From contig NZ_LN851186.1 in NCBI RefSeq assembly GCF_001243895.1, positions 3,640,735 to 3,704,734 on the forward strand: a stretch of 64,000 bases of DNA. The letters are read 5' to 3'. Every line of letters begins with the position of its first letter. Within the stretch, counting starts at the first letter, position 1. The position numbers and the translations under genes are program-made. This DNA comes from Bacillus testis. Its GTDB lineage: Bacteria; Bacillota; Bacilli; Bacillales; DSM-1321. Positions 25,472 to 35,063 of the stretch are shown here, piece by piece. The notes beneath the pieces are model-generated. The model was not told the origin of the DNA. It did no database searches and worked only from the letters and a program-made list of their open reading frames with translations.

Positions 25472-27979
25472 TTACGCGCGGCCATGACAGTTTTTATATT
25501 TTTTGCCGCTGCCGCATGGGCATGGGTCATTGCGCCCAACTTCCTGCTTTTTGCGGACCGGCTTTTTCTTCACTTCTTCTCCGTCTTCTTTCGGATGGAC
25601 GGCTTGTCCTTTAGCCACTTCTTGGCGCTCCAGGTTGTTTTGGATTTCCGCTTTCATAATATACATGGCCACTTCGTCTTCAATGGCAGCAATCATGTCG
25701 CCGAACATCGCAAACCCTTCCTGCTGGTATTCCTTAAGCGGATCGATTTGTCCGTAAGCACGGAGATGGATTCCTTGGCGCAATTGTTCCATCGCGTCGA
25801 TATGGTCCATCCATTTGCTGTCGACCGCACGGAGAAGAATGACTTTTTCAAACTCGCGCATTTGTTCAGATGACATTTGCTCTTCTTTTTCATCATAACG
25901 CTGTTTGACTTTTTCTAGGATAAACTCGCTGATTTCGTCGCCTTCTTTGCCTTTCAGATCGTCAACTGAAATCGTTCCTTCCGGCAAGAGATTGCCTTCC
26001 ACATAATCAATGATTCCTTCGAGGTTATAGTTTTCTTCCTCATCACCGCTGATAAAGGCCGCAATCTGGCGCTCAACAGAAGTGGTGATCATCTTCTCGA
26101 TGATTTCGCGCAGGTTTTCGCTATCCAACACTTCGAAGCGTTGGTTATAGATGATTTCACGCTGTTGGCGCAAGACATCATCATATTGTAGCAATTGCTT
26201 ACGGGCATCGAAGTTATTGCCTTCCACCCGTTTCTGCGCGGATTCAACCGCTTTTGTGACCATCTTGCTCTGGATTGGCTGCGTATCATCCATTCCAAGG
26301 CGGGCCATCATATTTTTCATATTATCACTGCCGAAACGGCGCATCAATTCATCTTCCATCGATAGATAGAATTGAGTGACACCAGGGTCTCCCTGACGTC
26401 CTGACCGTCCACGGAGCTGATTATCGATCCGTCTGGATTCATGGCGCTCCGTACCGATGACAGCAAGTCCGCCTAACTCCTTAACACCTTCGCCAAGCTT
26501 GATATCCGTACCACGGCCAGCCATGTTCGTCGCAATCGTTACGGATCCTTGCTTACCGGCATCGGCGATGATTTCCGCTTCACGGAAGTGGTTTTTCGCA
26601 TTCAAGACATTATGAGGGATCTTGCGTTTTGAAAGCAATTGGGAAATCAATTCCGATGTTTCGATTGCAACGGTACCGACAAGGACAGGCTGCCCTTTTT
26701 CATGGCGTTCCTGGATGTCGTCGGCCACTGCATTGAACTTGCCGCTCATGGACGCGAAAATCAAGTCAGCGCGGTCGTCACGGATGATGTCGCGGTTCGT
26801 CGGGATGACGATAACATTCATATTATAGATGTTGCGGAATTCTTCTTCCTCTGTCTTCGCCGTACCAGTCATACCGGCAAGCTTTTCATACATACGGAAA
26901 TAGTTCTGGAAAGTGATTGTTGCAAGCGTCATGCTCTCGTTCTGGATTTCCAGGCCTTCCTTCGCTTCAATCGCCTGATGCAAACCGTCACTGTAGCGGC
27001 GGCCTTTCATCAAACGACCGGTAAATTGGTCAACGATGACAATCTCGCCGTCCTGCACGACATAGTCGACGTCATTATGCATCGACACATGCGCTTTCAA
27101 CGCCTGATTGATATGGTGGTTCAATGACACATGGGAAATATCGAACAAGTTGTCGATGCGGAAAGCGCGCTCTGCTTTCGTAATTCCTTCTTCTGTCAAT
27201 TGTACACTCTTCGTCTTCTCATCATATGTGTAATCTGTTTCTTTCGTTAACGTACGGACGAAGCCATTCGCCTGGATATACAAAGAAGTCGATTTTTGGG
27301 CGCTTCCGGAAATGATCAGCGGCGTACGCGCTTCATCAATCAGGATGCTATCGACTTCATCGATCACGGCATAATGAAGCGGACGCTGTACCATTTGTTC
27401 TTTATACAACACCATATTATCGCGCAGATAATCGAAGCCGAACTCATTATTCGTACCGTATGTGATATCGGCATTGTACGCTTCCTGTTTCTCTTCGCGG
27501 CTAAGCCCGTTCGTGTTCAAACCGACTGTCAAGCCAAGGAATTCATACAACTGGCCCATTTCAGTGGCATCACGTGAAGCCAAATAATCATTGACCGTGA
27601 TGACATGGACACCTTTGCCGGACAGTGCATTTAAATACACCGGCATTGTGGACGTCAGCGTTTTACCTTCCCCGGTCTTCATCTCAGAAATATTGCCGTC
27701 ATGAAGGGCAATACCACCCATCAGCTGCACCTTGAACGGATACATGCCAAGCACACGCTTTGACGCCTCGCGGACAACAGCGAAAGCTTCAGGAAGCAAC
27801 TGGTCAAGCGTCTCGCCGTTTTGGTAGCGTTCCTTGAACTCAGGAGTCTTCGCTTTAAGCTCCTCATCCGATAAAGCTTCCATTTGCGAAGCCAATCCAT
27901 CTATTTGATCTGCCATCTTCTGCAGACGTTTTACTTCTTTCTTATTTGAATCAAACACTTTATTTAAAATTGATAACAT
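25472..27979 (-). CDS. secA: preprotein translocase ATPase SecA
   Basis: An 835-residue motor that drives unfolded preproteins through SecYEG. NBD1 has Walker [15 protein letters not shown] and [12 protein letters not shown]; the preprotein cross-linking domain follows; NBD2 includes [17 protein letters not shown] and [17 protein letters not shown]; the helical scaffold/wing is present; and a C-terminal zinc tail [16 protein letters not shown] binds SecB/lipids in the family. GAGGAGCG precedes the ATG. This is the housekeeping SecA; a second copy (secA2) lies at 56.4 kb and lacks the zinc tail. Confidence 0.97.
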   Translation of the reverse strand: MLSILNKVFDSNKKEVKRLQKMADQIDGLASQMEALSDEELKAKTPEFKERYQNGETLDQLLPEAFAVVREASKRVLGMYPFKVQLMGGIALHDGNISEMKTGEGKTLTSTMPVYLNALSGKGVHVITVNDYLASRDATEMGQLYEFLGLTVGLNTNGLSREEKQEAYNADITYGTNNEFGFDYLRDNMVLYKEQMVQRPLHYAVIDEVDSILIDEARTPLIISGSAQKSTSLYIQANGFVRTLTKETDYTYDEKTKSVQLTEEGITKAERAFRIDNLFDISHVSLNHHINQALKAHVSMHNDVDYVVQDGEIVIVDQFTGRLMKGRRYSDGLHQAIEAKEGLEIQNESMTLATITFQNYFRMYEKLAGMTGTAKTEEEEFRNIYNMNVIVIPTNRDIIRDDRADLIFASMSGKFNAVADDIQERHEKGQPVLVGTVAIETSELISQLLSKRKIPHNVLNAKNHFREAEIIADAGKQGSVTIATNMAGRGTDIKLGEGVKELGGLAVIGTERHESRRIDNQLRGRSGRQGDPGVTQFYLSMEDELMRRFGSDNMKNMMARLGMDDTQPIQSKMVTKAVESAQKRVEGNNFDARKQLLQYDDVLRQQREIIYNQRFEVLDSENLREIIEKMITTSVERQIAAFISGDEEENYNLEGIIDYVEGNLLPEGTISVDDLKGKEGDEISEFILEKVKQRYDEKEEQMSSEQMREFEKVILLRAVDSKWMDHIDAMEQLRQGIHLRAYGQIDPLKEYQQEGFAMFGDMIAAIEDEVAMYIMKAEIQNNLERQEVAKGQAVHPKEDGEEVKKKPVRKKQEVGRNDPCPCGSGKKYKNCHGRA

Positions 27980-28463
27980 GTCACAAACGCTCCTCTGTTT
28001 TGTGATAACGTAAACCTTCGTTCCATAATGGGGAAATCGCCCCGTACTAAGTTCCGATTGATCATGCGGCCCTTATCTATAGGAAAGAACTGATCTTAAC
28101 AGGTCTATCTTCCCACTTGATTCTTTCATGATATAAGCCATGCCAACCAAAAGCGAAAACATGAAAAAATGGCTTCACTCGTTTAGCGTGGCACTTTTCT
28201 GGAAATATCCATTTTATAATATTACCATTTCTACTTGTTCGGTACAACTGCCCTCTGGTAGAGTTTCATCTTCTTTCATCTCTATGATGGGCCAATTTCC
28301 GACAAAAAACGGCAAAGAAAAGGCCAGTACTTCAGCATAACACAGATTACCTATGGAGATACAGCAAAAAGGAAGCATGTGAAAATGGCAGTGGCTTCGT
28401 TGGAGAAGATCTTTATCCATAGCAGGTGATACTGCGCCTAAAGACGGACAGGCAAAAGGGCAT
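27980..28463. other. intergenic region secA-hpf, no gene seen
   Basis: About 480 bases with only short open frames lacking ribosome sites. It must hold the secA promoter (minus strand), but I find no convincing -35/-10 pair. Confidence 0.4.
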
Positions 28464-28513
28464 TAAAAAATGCGGCTCCCGCCAACCACGGAATGGCTGG
28501 CGGAAAACCGCAT
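28464..28513 (-). terminator. terminator of hpf
   Basis: TGCGG...CCGCA and CCGCCAACCA...TGGCTGGCGG form a long two-part stem; six T follow on the minus strand. Confidence 0.85.
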
Positions 28514-28535
28514 CTTCAGTCTAGTTTTATATTAT

Positions 28536-29096
28536 TTAATTCGGTTCAATTAAGCCGTAACGGCCATCCTTACGCTTGTAGACCACATTTGTCACTTCCG
28601 TTTCAGCATTTGTGTAAACGAAGAAATTATGGCCCAACAGATTCATCTGAAGAATCGCTTCCTCACTGTCCATTGGTTTTAAGTCGAAGCGTTTGTTACG
28701 CACAACTTCCAAGTCATTCTCTTCTGTTTCCACAGCATCCTGCGGAGTACCCTCTTCCGGCGTAAAGTCAAACAGGTCAGCCGTGCTTCCAGTAGTCCGG
28801 AACTTACGGTTCACCTTTGTCTTATGCTTGCGGATCTGTCTTTCAAGCTTATCGGTGATTGTATCAATCGCAGCATACATATCTGCATTTCTTTCTTCTG
28901 CACGAAGAACAAGATTAGACATTGGAACAGTGACTTCAACCTTAGATGTCTTATCGTTATAAACCTTAAGGTTTACATATACGGTAGCATTAGATGTGTT
29001 GTTAAAATATCTTTCCAATTTTCCAATTTTCTTCTCCACGTATTCGCGCAGAGCTGGAGTTACCTCAATGTTTTCACCACGAATGTTATAATCCAT
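28536..29096 (-). CDS. hpf: ribosome hibernation promoting factor, long form
   Basis: A 186-residue long HPF (B. subtilis YvyD). The N-terminal S30AE domain (MDYNIRGENIEVTPALREYV) blocks the decoding centre, an acidic linker follows at about 105-128, and the C-terminal domain (VRNKRFDLKPMDSEEAILQM, NLLGHNFFVYTNAET) mediates 100S ribosome dimer formation. AAAGGAGGA precedes the ATG. A sigma-B-type promoter is visible upstream, in line with stress and stationary-phase induction. Confidence 0.95.
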   Translation of the reverse strand: MDYNIRGENIEVTPALREYVEKKIGKLERYFNNTSNATVYVNLKVYNDKTSKVEVTVPMSNLVLRAEERNADMYAAIDTITDKLERQIRKHKTKVNRKFRTTGSTADLFDFTPEEGTPQDAVETEENDLEVVRNKRFDLKPMDSEEAILQMNLLGHNFFVYTNAETEVTNVVYKRKDGRYGLIEPN

Positions 29097-29144
29097 AAGT
29101 GAGTCCTCCTTTAATAAATAAAACTATACCTACTAGATTCTATG

Positions 29145-29171
29145 ATACCCCTTCCAAACCCTCTATGAAAC
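29145..29171 (-). promoter_or_regulatory. candidate sigma-B promoter of hpf
   Basis: Minus-strand GTTTCA (29171-29166), 15 bases, GGGTAT (29150-29145). It matches the GTTTAA-N13-15-GGGTAT consensus and lies about 50 bases upstream of the hpf start. Confidence 0.65.
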
Positions 29172-29248
29172 ATTAATTTTATTTGTCGGAATTGCGAACA
29201 AAAAACTTCACAGAATCTTCTCAGGATAAGGAGATTGATAGACTGCAC

Positions 29249-29280
29249 AAAAAAAGATGAACCCGGAATGGAATCATCTT
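29249..29280 (-). terminator. terminator of the fliDST operon
   Basis: Minus-strand AAGATGA and TCATCTT pair, followed by five or more T. The stem begins in the fliT stop codon. Confidence 0.75.
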
Positions 29281-29626
29281 AGTTTCGTTTATCATAGAAA
29301 TAACTGCCGGCATCGCCTTGGAAATAGCCCAAGTATTTTTTCGTGGAATTCCCTTGCTTTTTCACACTGCGGATTTGCGAAGCCAACTGCTGTTTGATTT
29401 CTACCAATTTCATATCAATTTCCTTATTGATCGAAACGACCACTCCGCCAATTTTCATCTCATCATCTGTAAAAGGCGGGAAAATATCATCCAATACCTT
29501 CTGGCGGCGATCCAGCAAACGGCTAATTTCATCGTACTGTTCATCCGTCAAATCGCTCTGAGGAATATGGGTAAGCATCCGAAGCTCAGCCGTCAGCCGA
29601 TAACATTCTTTCAGACTGGCTCTCAT
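29279..29626 (-). CDS. fliT: flagellar protein FliT, putative chaperone
   Basis: About 115 mostly helical residues starting MRASLKECYRLTAELRML. Its ATG overlaps the fliS stop as TGATG, and GGTGG is just upstream. Sequence similarity to FliT is low, as usual for this family, so the name rests on position after fliS and on size. FliT-type proteins bind the FliD cap protein and prevent premature assembly. The longer frame from 29683 would lie inside fliS and is not used. Confidence 0.72.
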   Translation of the reverse strand: MRASLKECYRLTAELRMLTHIPQSDLTDEQYDEISRLLDRRQKVLDDIFPPFTDDEMKIGGVVVSINKEIDMKLVEIKQQLASQIRSVKKQGNSTKKYLGYFQGDAGSYFYDKRN

Positions 29627-30024
29627 CAGACCATTCCACCCGTATGCTGTTGTTGGCGATTTTTTTGAATCACCTGCTTCCATGTATCGCGGAAATCCAC
29701 CAATAATCCTTCCACTTCATCTAAAGGCGCACTACTATTTTTGATATTCGCATCCATTAAGCGCTGATTCATAAATTCATAGAGAGTCATCATATTATGG
29801 CTGACTTCCATATCCATATTCAATGTCACCATTAACTCACGGATGATCTTCTGCGCTTTTTGGATATTCGTATTCTTCTCTTCAATCTGGCCTTGTGAAA
29901 TAGCGACTTTTGCCTTTGCAACGAACTTCAGGCAACCATTGTAAAGCATCAGCGTCAGCTCAGCCGGAGACGCTGTCGTGACCGAATTTTGTTGGTATGT
30001 TTTGTATGGATTATTTGCTGCCAT
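29626..30024 (-). CDS. fliS: flagellin export chaperone FliS
   Basis: A 132-residue helical-bundle chaperone that binds the C-terminus of flagellin in the cytosol and keeps it export-competent. Diagnostic are NPYKTYQQNSVTTASPAELT and LMLYNGCLKF at the N-terminus. AGGAGTG precedes the ATG. In the FliW-CsrA-Hag circuit FliS aids flagellin secretion, indirectly freeing FliW. It lies between fliD and fliT and is coupled to the latter. Confidence 0.95.
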   Translation of the reverse strand: MAANNPYKTYQQNSVTTASPAELTLMLYNGCLKFVAKAKVAISQGQIEEKNTNIQKAQKIIRELMVTLNMDMEVSHNMMTLYEFMNQRLMDANIKNSSAPLDEVEGLLVDFRDTWKQVIQKNRQQQHTGGMV

Positions 30025-30051
30025 GTTTGTGACACTCCTTATATATACCTG

Positions 30052-32127
30052 TTAATTTCCATTACTAAAGAATGAGTAAAGATAATTGGATTGGCTGTTA
30101 GCCTTTTGGATCGCCTGTTCCATCGCCGTGAATTGGCGGTAGTAGCGGTCTTCCAGGTCTTTCATACGGTCTTCAAATGTATCGACACGCTTATCAATCC
30201 CATCCAAATCTCGGCCAATCACAAATGTCTGATTAGTGGAAGCGGAATTACCAGCCTTTGCCTTCAACATATCCATTGATTTATTGACCGTATCCGTCAA
30301 TTTCTGTGCAATGCCGTTTTCCCCTCGAAAGAGTTGCTCAATAGCATCCGGGTTTTCTTCGATTGCTTTTTTTAACTTCGCTTCATTTATCTCTAGTTTT
30401 CCACCCTCAAGATAGTTTGCAGTTGTCGTTATGCCTATTTTCGAAAGCTGGTTATATCCATCTGGTATACTACTATTAACGACTGTTCCATAAAAATCAT
30501 TCCTCATGCCAGAAAGGGCACTATTCAATAGATTATCGTTTCGCAGTAAACCTGTTTTAGCGATTTCTTCCCATTTATCTTGCTGTTTATCGCTTAAGCT
30601 TTCTTTTTGATCATCTGTTAAAGGCTTATAATCATTATTCCTTTTTTCATTTACTTTATCTTGTATTTTGCTGATCATTGTATTGTAATCATCAACAAAT
30701 TTTTTAATATTATCATACACTTTAGTGCTATCATTCGTTATGCCAATTGTAACAGAGTCATCAAATTTTGCTTTTAGAGTAAATGAAACGCCGCTTACTT
30801 CAAATGTATTGGACGATCTCTCCGTTTTTAAGCCGTTTATTGTGAATTCAGCATTTTGAGCACTGACCGACACGGTTCCTTGACCAAAACGAAGTGTTTT
30901 ATTAATAAAATTACCGGTAGTTTTGATTTCATTTCCATTTTTATTAAAGTCACCGGTCTCTTTTCGTGTTAAAGACATCTGTCCGGTATGGTCATCGTAG
31001 AACATATTAACGCCTACACTAGAATTATTGACAGTTGACATTACCGTACTTAAAGAATCATTCCCACCGATAAGAAAGCTTTCATGTTTATCACCAGTTG
31101 AAGTTGTAGTATCAATATCGAACGTTGTATATTTATGCTTATAAGTTGCTTCTAATGAGTAAACTGTTTTTTCATCAGAGCTAGGAATATTTGAATTAAA
31201 AGTAACTTCTCCAGTTTCTAAATTTATTGTGCCTAACTCTTCTGAATCACCCTTTGCAACAATTTTATCCCCTGTTACAATATACGTTTTTGAAGGCTTC
31301 TCTTCGATATCCCCTACTTTCTTTTTAAGTACAAAAGAAATACTGTCTTCCTTAATACTCCCTTGGTTCAAAGTCCATTTAGTGTTCGATTTACCTAAAG
31401 AAAGTTTATCTGTTCGTTCGTTGGCAATATAATTGACTTTTACACTGCTATTTTCATTGAGAGTCTTTCCAAATTTCAAAGTACCTTTATCAGGATCGAC
31501 CAACACCTCATCGTTCTGCAGATTTTGAAAACCTTCATCACGAGCATCTAACTCTGCTTGAGTCACAACTTTAAACTGAGTTCCATCAACTTTTATAGAC
31601 ATGGATTTCAATTCGTTGTAATTAATTTTTGCATCTGTACCCAAATCCACCATATCAGTAGCTGTCTTAGTTGTTACATTTTTAGATAAGATAGCTCCGT
31701 CTTTCCAAACGCTATCTGATTGAACAGCAAATAAACTGTTTTGATTATATAAACTCTTATTTATATCAATCTCTTTATCCTTAGCCTTGATTGAATCTTT
31801 ATTCAATAAGACTTCTGCTGCAGCCAATTGAGTTACTTTTGATATAGTATGTGTACCTTGGCTAGCCGCATTCGAAGCAGTTGCAGTAAGTTTACTTTCA
31901 TCTGAAGAGCTCACCATTCTCACACGATACTGCGATGTCATCTTCATATTCAGAAGTTCACTACGAAAACCTAATAGCAATGTATTCATTGAACGATAAT
32001 CATCACGTTGCCATTCCAGTATTTGCTTTTGCTGTTTCAACTTATCTAAAGGCATTTTTTGTGCCTTCATCATATCTTTCACAATGCTGTCTATATCCAT
32101 ACCGCTTGCTAAGCCGCTAACTCTCAA
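30052..32127 (-). CDS. fliD: flagellar filament cap protein FliD, enlarged
   Basis: About 691 residues, against 498 in B. subtilis. The N-terminal D0/D1 part (LRVSGLASGMDIDSIVKDMM) and the C-terminal coiled-coil part (RVDTFEDRMKDLEDRYYRQF) are typical of FliD caps, which promote flagellin folding at the filament tip. The extra length lies centrally (about residues 100-400), is visibly AT-rich, and holds two similar strand-rich segments, one with DPDKGTLKFGKTLNENSSV and one with NLETGEVTFNSNI. TTG 32127 with GAGGGGG eight bases upstream is the start; the longer frame runs into flaG. The central insert is probably a surface-exposed variable domain. Confidence 0.9.
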   Translation of the reverse strand: MRVSGLASGMDIDSIVKDMMKAQKMPLDKLKQQKQILEWQRDDYRSMNTLLLGFRSELLNMKMTSQYRVRMVSSSDESKLTATASNAASQGTHTISKVTQLAAAEVLLNKDSIKAKDKEIDINKSLYNQNSLFAVQSDSVWKDGAILSKNVTTKTATDMVDLGTDAKINYNELKSMSIKVDGTQFKVVTQAELDARDEGFQNLQNDEVLVDPDKGTLKFGKTLNENSSVKVNYIANERTDKLSLGKSNTKWTLNQGSIKEDSISFVLKKKVGDIEEKPSKTYIVTGDKIVAKGDSEELGTINLETGEVTFNSNIPSSDEKTVYSLEATYKHKYTTFDIDTTTSTGDKHESFLIGGNDSLSTVMSTVNNSSVGVNMFYDDHTGQMSLTRKETGDFNKNGNEIKTTGNFINKTLRFGQGTVSVSAQNAEFTINGLKTERSSNTFEVSGVSFTLKAKFDDSVTIGITNDSTKVYDNIKKFVDDYNTMISKIQDKVNEKRNNDYKPLTDDQKESLSDKQQDKWEEIAKTGLLRNDNLLNSALSGMRNDFYGTVVNSSIPDGYNQLSKIGITTTANYLEGGKLEINEAKLKKAIEENPDAIEQLFRGENGIAQKLTDTVNKSMDMLKAKAGNSASTNQTFVIGRDLDGIDKRVDTFEDRMKDLEDRYYRQFTAMEQAIQKANSQSNYLYSFFSNGN

Positions 32128-32140
32128 AAGATTTACCCCC

Positions 32141-32485
32141 TCAAATTTTCTTATCCACCAGCACGCCAAGAAACTCGGTCATCTCCGCATGCATGTCCAG
32201 CATCTTTTTAGACGGGATTTCCTTCACAACTTCTTGGGTATCAATATCTACCACCGTTACATAGTATTCTTGAAGTTTTTCATGATACTGAAATTGAATA
32301 TGGGTGGTAGATGGCTTAAGAAATTCATTCATCCCATTGATTACTTTCTCTAAATCTTTCTTATTTAATTGCTTCTCTCGCTGCTCAAATTCTGTTTGTT
32401 TACCTATATTAAGATCTGTCTGATTCTGTGGTTGTATAGTTGTTGTTTGAGGTTGAAATCCCGAACTTCCAACTTTGTCTAACAT
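32141..32485 (-). CDS. flaG: FlaG family flagellar protein (YvyC)
   Basis: A 114-residue FlaG-domain protein. The conserved region is in the C-terminal half: HIQFQYHEKLQEYYVTVVD, then VVKEIPSKKMLDMHAEMTEF. The N-terminus is polar and Gln-rich. Its role is unclear; loss affects filament length in some species. It heads flaG-fliD-fliS-fliT, 13 bases before fliD, with a SigD-type promoter upstream and GAAGGAGCG before the ATG. Confidence 0.9.
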   Translation of the reverse strand: MLDKVGSSGFQPQTTTIQPQNQTDLNIGKQTEFEQREKQLNKKDLEKVINGMNEFLKPSTTHIQFQYHEKLQEYYVTVVDIDTQEVVKEIPSKKMLDMHAEMTEFLGVLVDKKI

Positions 32486-32521
32486 ACCAGACGCTCCTTC
32501 CGAAACATTTCTATATATTAT

Positions 32522-32547
32522 TTATCGGAGATAAGGCTTATATTTTG
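32522..32547 (-). promoter_or_regulatory. candidate SigD promoter of flaG-fliDST
   Basis: Minus-strand CAAA (32547-32544), 14 bases, TCCGATAA (32529-32522), close to the TAAA-N14-16-GCCGATAA motility consensus. Confidence 0.6.
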
Positions 32548-32588
32548 ATGAAAAAAGAGCAATTCATTTATAAAAGGAACTTATGATA

Positions 32589-32632
32589 TAAAAAAAGAGA
32601 CTCTAGTCCTAAAACTAGAATCCCTTTAAATT
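32589..32632 (-). terminator. terminator of hag
   Basis: Minus-strand GATTCTAGT and ACTAGAGTC pair around TTTAGG, followed by seven T. Confidence 0.88.
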
Positions 32633-32644
32633 TAACCATATTTA

Positions 32645-33610
32645 TTATTTCAACAATTGAAGAACGCCTTGTGGCTGTTGGTTAGCTTGAGCAAGCATAG
32701 CTTGAGAAGCTTGTTGAAGGATAGAGTTTTTAGTTTGTTCCATCATTTCTTTAGCCATATCTACGTCACGGATACGTGATTCTGCAGCTGTTAAGTTTTC
32801 AGAAGATGTGCTCAAGTTATTGATTGTGTGCTCTAAGCGGTTTTGGTAAGCGCCAAGACGAGAACGCTCGCTAGAAACTGATTTAATAGCGGAATCAATT
32901 ACTGTAATAGCAGCACTTGCTTTGTCAGCAGTCGATAAATCTAGTGCATATTCTGCTGTCCCAGCCGTTGCACTAACGTCAGTTAATCCACCTTTAGCAA
33001 CAGCAACGAATTTTGCACCAGCTTCGCTAGCATCTCCTCCACCAGTAACGCCTGACACCCCTAAAGCTTGAGCACGCATATCATTGATTTGTACAGTAAA
33101 TTGTTGGCCTTTGTTTGCCCCAATTTGTAATGAAGCACCAGTACCCGTTGTAGAAACTGTTCCGTCCTCACCTGTAGTAGTAGTAATAGCTTGAGTGCCA
33201 TCAAGTAACTTTTTAGTGTTAAATTCTGTAGTGTTACCGATACGTGTAATTTCAGAAGTCAATTGATTCATTTCTTTTTGAATTTCGTCACGATCAGTGC
33301 TTGTATTTGTATCGTTAGCAGATTGAGTAGCCAACTCACGCATACGTTGAAGAATGCTGTGTGTTTCGTTCAAAGCACCTTCAGCAGTTTGGATCATTGA
33401 GATACCATCTTGAGAGTTTTTAGCAGCCATATCCAATCCACGGATTTGTCCGCGCATCTTTTCAGAGATTGCAAGACCTGCAGCATCATCGCCGGCACGG
33501 TTAATTCGTTGGCCAGAAGACAATTTCTCCATATTTTTAGATTGTGCGTTTTGTGCGTTCCCCATTTGACGGTACGTGTTAAGGGCCGCAATGTTGTGAT
33601 TGATTCTCAT
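32645..33610 (-). CDS. hag: flagellin Hag
   Basis: A 321-residue filament subunit. The N-terminal D0/D1 region (MRINHNIAALNTYRQMGNAQ, LSSGQRINRAGDDAAGLAIS) and C-terminal region (RLGAYQNRLEHTINNL, AAESRIRDVDMAKEMMEQTK, ending QPQGVLQLLK) are strongly conserved. The Thr/Gly/Ala-rich centre (about 135-215) is the variable surface domain. AAGGAGG before the ATG also forms one of two CsrA-type sites in the leader. Transcription comes from a clear SigD promoter, and a strong terminator follows. Confidence 0.97.
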   Translation of the reverse strand: MRINHNIAALNTYRQMGNAQNAQSKNMEKLSSGQRINRAGDDAAGLAISEKMRGQIRGLDMAAKNSQDGISMIQTAEGALNETHSILQRMRELATQSANDTNTSTDRDEIQKEMNQLTSEITRIGNTTEFNTKKLLDGTQAITTTTGEDGTVSTTGTGASLQIGANKGQQFTVQINDMRAQALGVSGVTGGGDASEAGAKFVAVAKGGLTDVSATAGTAEYALDLSTADKASAAITVIDSAIKSVSSERSRLGAYQNRLEHTINNLSTSSENLTAAESRIRDVDMAKEMMEQTKNSILQQASQAMLAQANQQPQGVLQLLK

Positions 33611-33618
33611 TTCAAATT

Positions 33619-33653
33619 CCTCCTTGAATGTGTCGGTTCACGTCCTTGTGAAC
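33619..33653 (-). promoter_or_regulatory. two CsrA-type binding sites in the hag leader
   Basis: Site 1 (33653-33636) is a hairpin GTTCAC-AAGGAC-GTGAAC with GGA in the loop. Site 2 (33626-33619) is CAAGGAGG, the ribosome site itself. The layout matches the B. subtilis hag leader, where CsrA dimers bridge two sites and block translation until FliW removes CsrA. Confidence 0.78.
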
Positions 33654-33707
33654 ACTATATAGAGCTGAAAGGGTGACGGCCGTTCACGCCTTTCGTTTAC
33701 ATTAGTT

Positions 33708-33733
33708 ATATCGACATGCAAGCAAGGAATTTA
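33708..33733 (-). promoter_or_regulatory. SigD promoter of hag
   Basis: Minus-strand TAAA (33733-33730), 14 bases, GTCGATAT (33715-33708). It is a near-consensus sigma-D (sigma-28) promoter about 100 bases upstream of the hag start. Confidence 0.85.
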
Positions 33734-33762
33734 ATAGGTTTTAGAGAATATTTTTCTGATAC

Positions 33763-33984
33763 TTATTTTTCTTTGCCGATAAAATCCCAAATGAAATTTT
33801 CACTGGATAGTGCAGCTTTGTTTTCATTCTGGATGCTTTCGAATACTTCCTTCCGGTGGATTTCTACATTTCTAGGCGCTTTTATGCCGAGCTTGATTTG
33901 ATCTCCTTTGGATTCCAATACGGTCACTTCAATTCCTTCGCCGATCACGATTGTTTCCCCTGCTTTTCTTGTCAGCACTAACAT
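33763..33984 (-). CDS. csrA: carbon storage regulator CsrA
   Basis: A 73-residue RNA-binding dimer. It starts [20 protein letters not shown] and contains [19 protein letters not shown], the classical CsrA fold with the RNA-binding Arg in APRNVEIHR. It represses hag translation through the leader sites and is antagonised by FliW, whose gene overlaps its context (four-base gap). The C-terminal extension [11 protein letters not shown], beyond the short proteobacterial form, is typical of FliW-responsive CsrA. Confidence 0.96.
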   Translation of the reverse strand: MLVLTRKAGETIVIGEGIEVTVLESKGDQIKLGIKAPRNVEIHRKEVFESIQNENKAALSSENFIWDFIGKEK

Positions 33985-33988
33985 GGCT

Positions 33989-34423
33989 TTACTCCTTCCC
34001 CTCTTGCTGGTTTAATGGATGTTTTGTCATATAGTGCGTATCATGCAGAATAACTTGTTTTGCTTTCTGGTTTTTCAGATTGAAAATAACAGGTGCCTGC
34101 AGGTTTGCTGTTGATTCTTCTATCGTCTCTCCTAATGTCAAAATGACAGCTACCATCACATCGCTTCGATTTTCCACTTCAAGCTGCTCCAGAACCGAGT
34201 CTTCCAATACAAAATCATAACGGTCAAAAAAAACGAATGGATCTGCCACCACAAAAGCTACATTCTTATTCTGAAAAGATTGCAAAACGGATAAATCACT
34301 ATCGCCTAAAGGATACAAGGCAAACTGCTGTTCATCCGGAAATCCTGGGATGCCATTTTGGAAATGCCACAACTGTTGCTGGTCTATCTCCAGTTCTCCG
34401 TGAAACTTGGTCATAATTTTCAT
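33989..34423 (-). CDS. fliW: flagellar assembly factor FliW
   Basis: A 144-residue beta-barrel protein. Typical are the N-terminal [33 protein letters not shown] and the central [15 protein letters not shown]. FliW binds either flagellin or CsrA; when Hag has been exported, free FliW sequesters CsrA and hag is translated. It lies between yviE and csrA in one transcription unit. Confidence 0.95.
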   Translation of the reverse strand: MKIMTKFHGELEIDQQQLWHFQNGIPGFPDEQQFALYPLGDSDLSVLQSFQNKNVAFVVADPFVFFDRYDFVLEDSVLEQLEVENRSDVMVAVILTLGETIEESTANLQAPVIFNLKNQKAKQVILHDTHYMTKHPLNQQEGKE

Positions 34424-34448
34424 ATAACCCCTCCATATCTATCATTTA

Positions 34449-35012
34449 TTATATTTCTTCGCTGACAAAATCAATGGTAAGCGAATTCTTTTGTCTTAAA
34501 TCAATATCCACATTTCCACTTCGATAATCGCCAATCGGCTTGTTTGTTTTTGCATTTACAATCGGTTTATGAATCTGCCAATCGATATCTACTTTGGCCG
34601 GTTCATACTCCAGTTTTACACTGCCGATAGGCGGAATGAATCCGATATTGAATTGTATCTCAGTCCTTTCGCTGTTTTGTTTAGCTATTTGTTGAATGGG
34701 GTTTCCGCCATTTTCTATTTTCATCAGCGCATCACCTTCTTGCGTCCGCCGGGCCATGCCTTCCATCAATTCCTGCTTCCCATTAGTGGCATACTCTTTC
34801 GAACTGCGGCTGATTGATTTAAAGCCCATCGCTTCCCAGGCGGCTGTTTGGTCAATCGTCAATCTGGCAGGAGTCCTTTCGAGGGACATCTCTGCTTTTG
34901 GTTGTTGAATGTCCAGTTCAGCTTGGGGCTGTTGCAACTCTAATTCTGCATCATTCGTTTGGATAGAAATCATTGCTGACTGAGATTCCAATCTAATTTG
35001 CGGTATTCTCAT
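34449..35012 (-). CDS. yviE: YviE/DUF6470-family protein
   Basis: A 187-residue soluble protein starting MRIPQIRLESQSAMISIQTN, with repeated ELQQPQAELDIQQPKAEMSL segments. It matches B. subtilis YviE in position (between flgL and fliW) and character. Its function is unknown; coexpression with flagellar hook-filament junction genes suggests a motility role. It follows the flgL terminator, so it depends on readthrough or a weak promoter. Confidence 0.8.
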   Translation of the reverse strand: MRIPQIRLESQSAMISIQTNDAELELQQPQAELDIQQPKAEMSLERTPARLTIDQTAAWEAMGFKSISRSSKEYATNGKQELMEGMARRTQEGDALMKIENGGNPIQQIAKQNSERTEIQFNIGFIPPIGSVKLEYEPAKVDIDWQIHKPIVNAKTNKPIGDYRSGNVDIDLRQKNSLTIDFVSEEI

Positions 35013-35034
35013 CTTCCCTCTCCCCTTTTAATAG

Positions 35035-35063
35035 AAAAAAGAAGCTATCCCATTGGAATAGCT
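35035..35063 (-). terminator. terminator after flgL
   Basis: Minus-strand AAGCTATTCC and GGGATAGCTT pair around AAT, followed by CTTTTTTC. Confidence 0.82.

Noticed and set aside
28214..28420. 68-codon minus-strand frame upstream of secA
   Set aside because: No ribosome site and a protein without recognisable features; the region is better read as non-coding.
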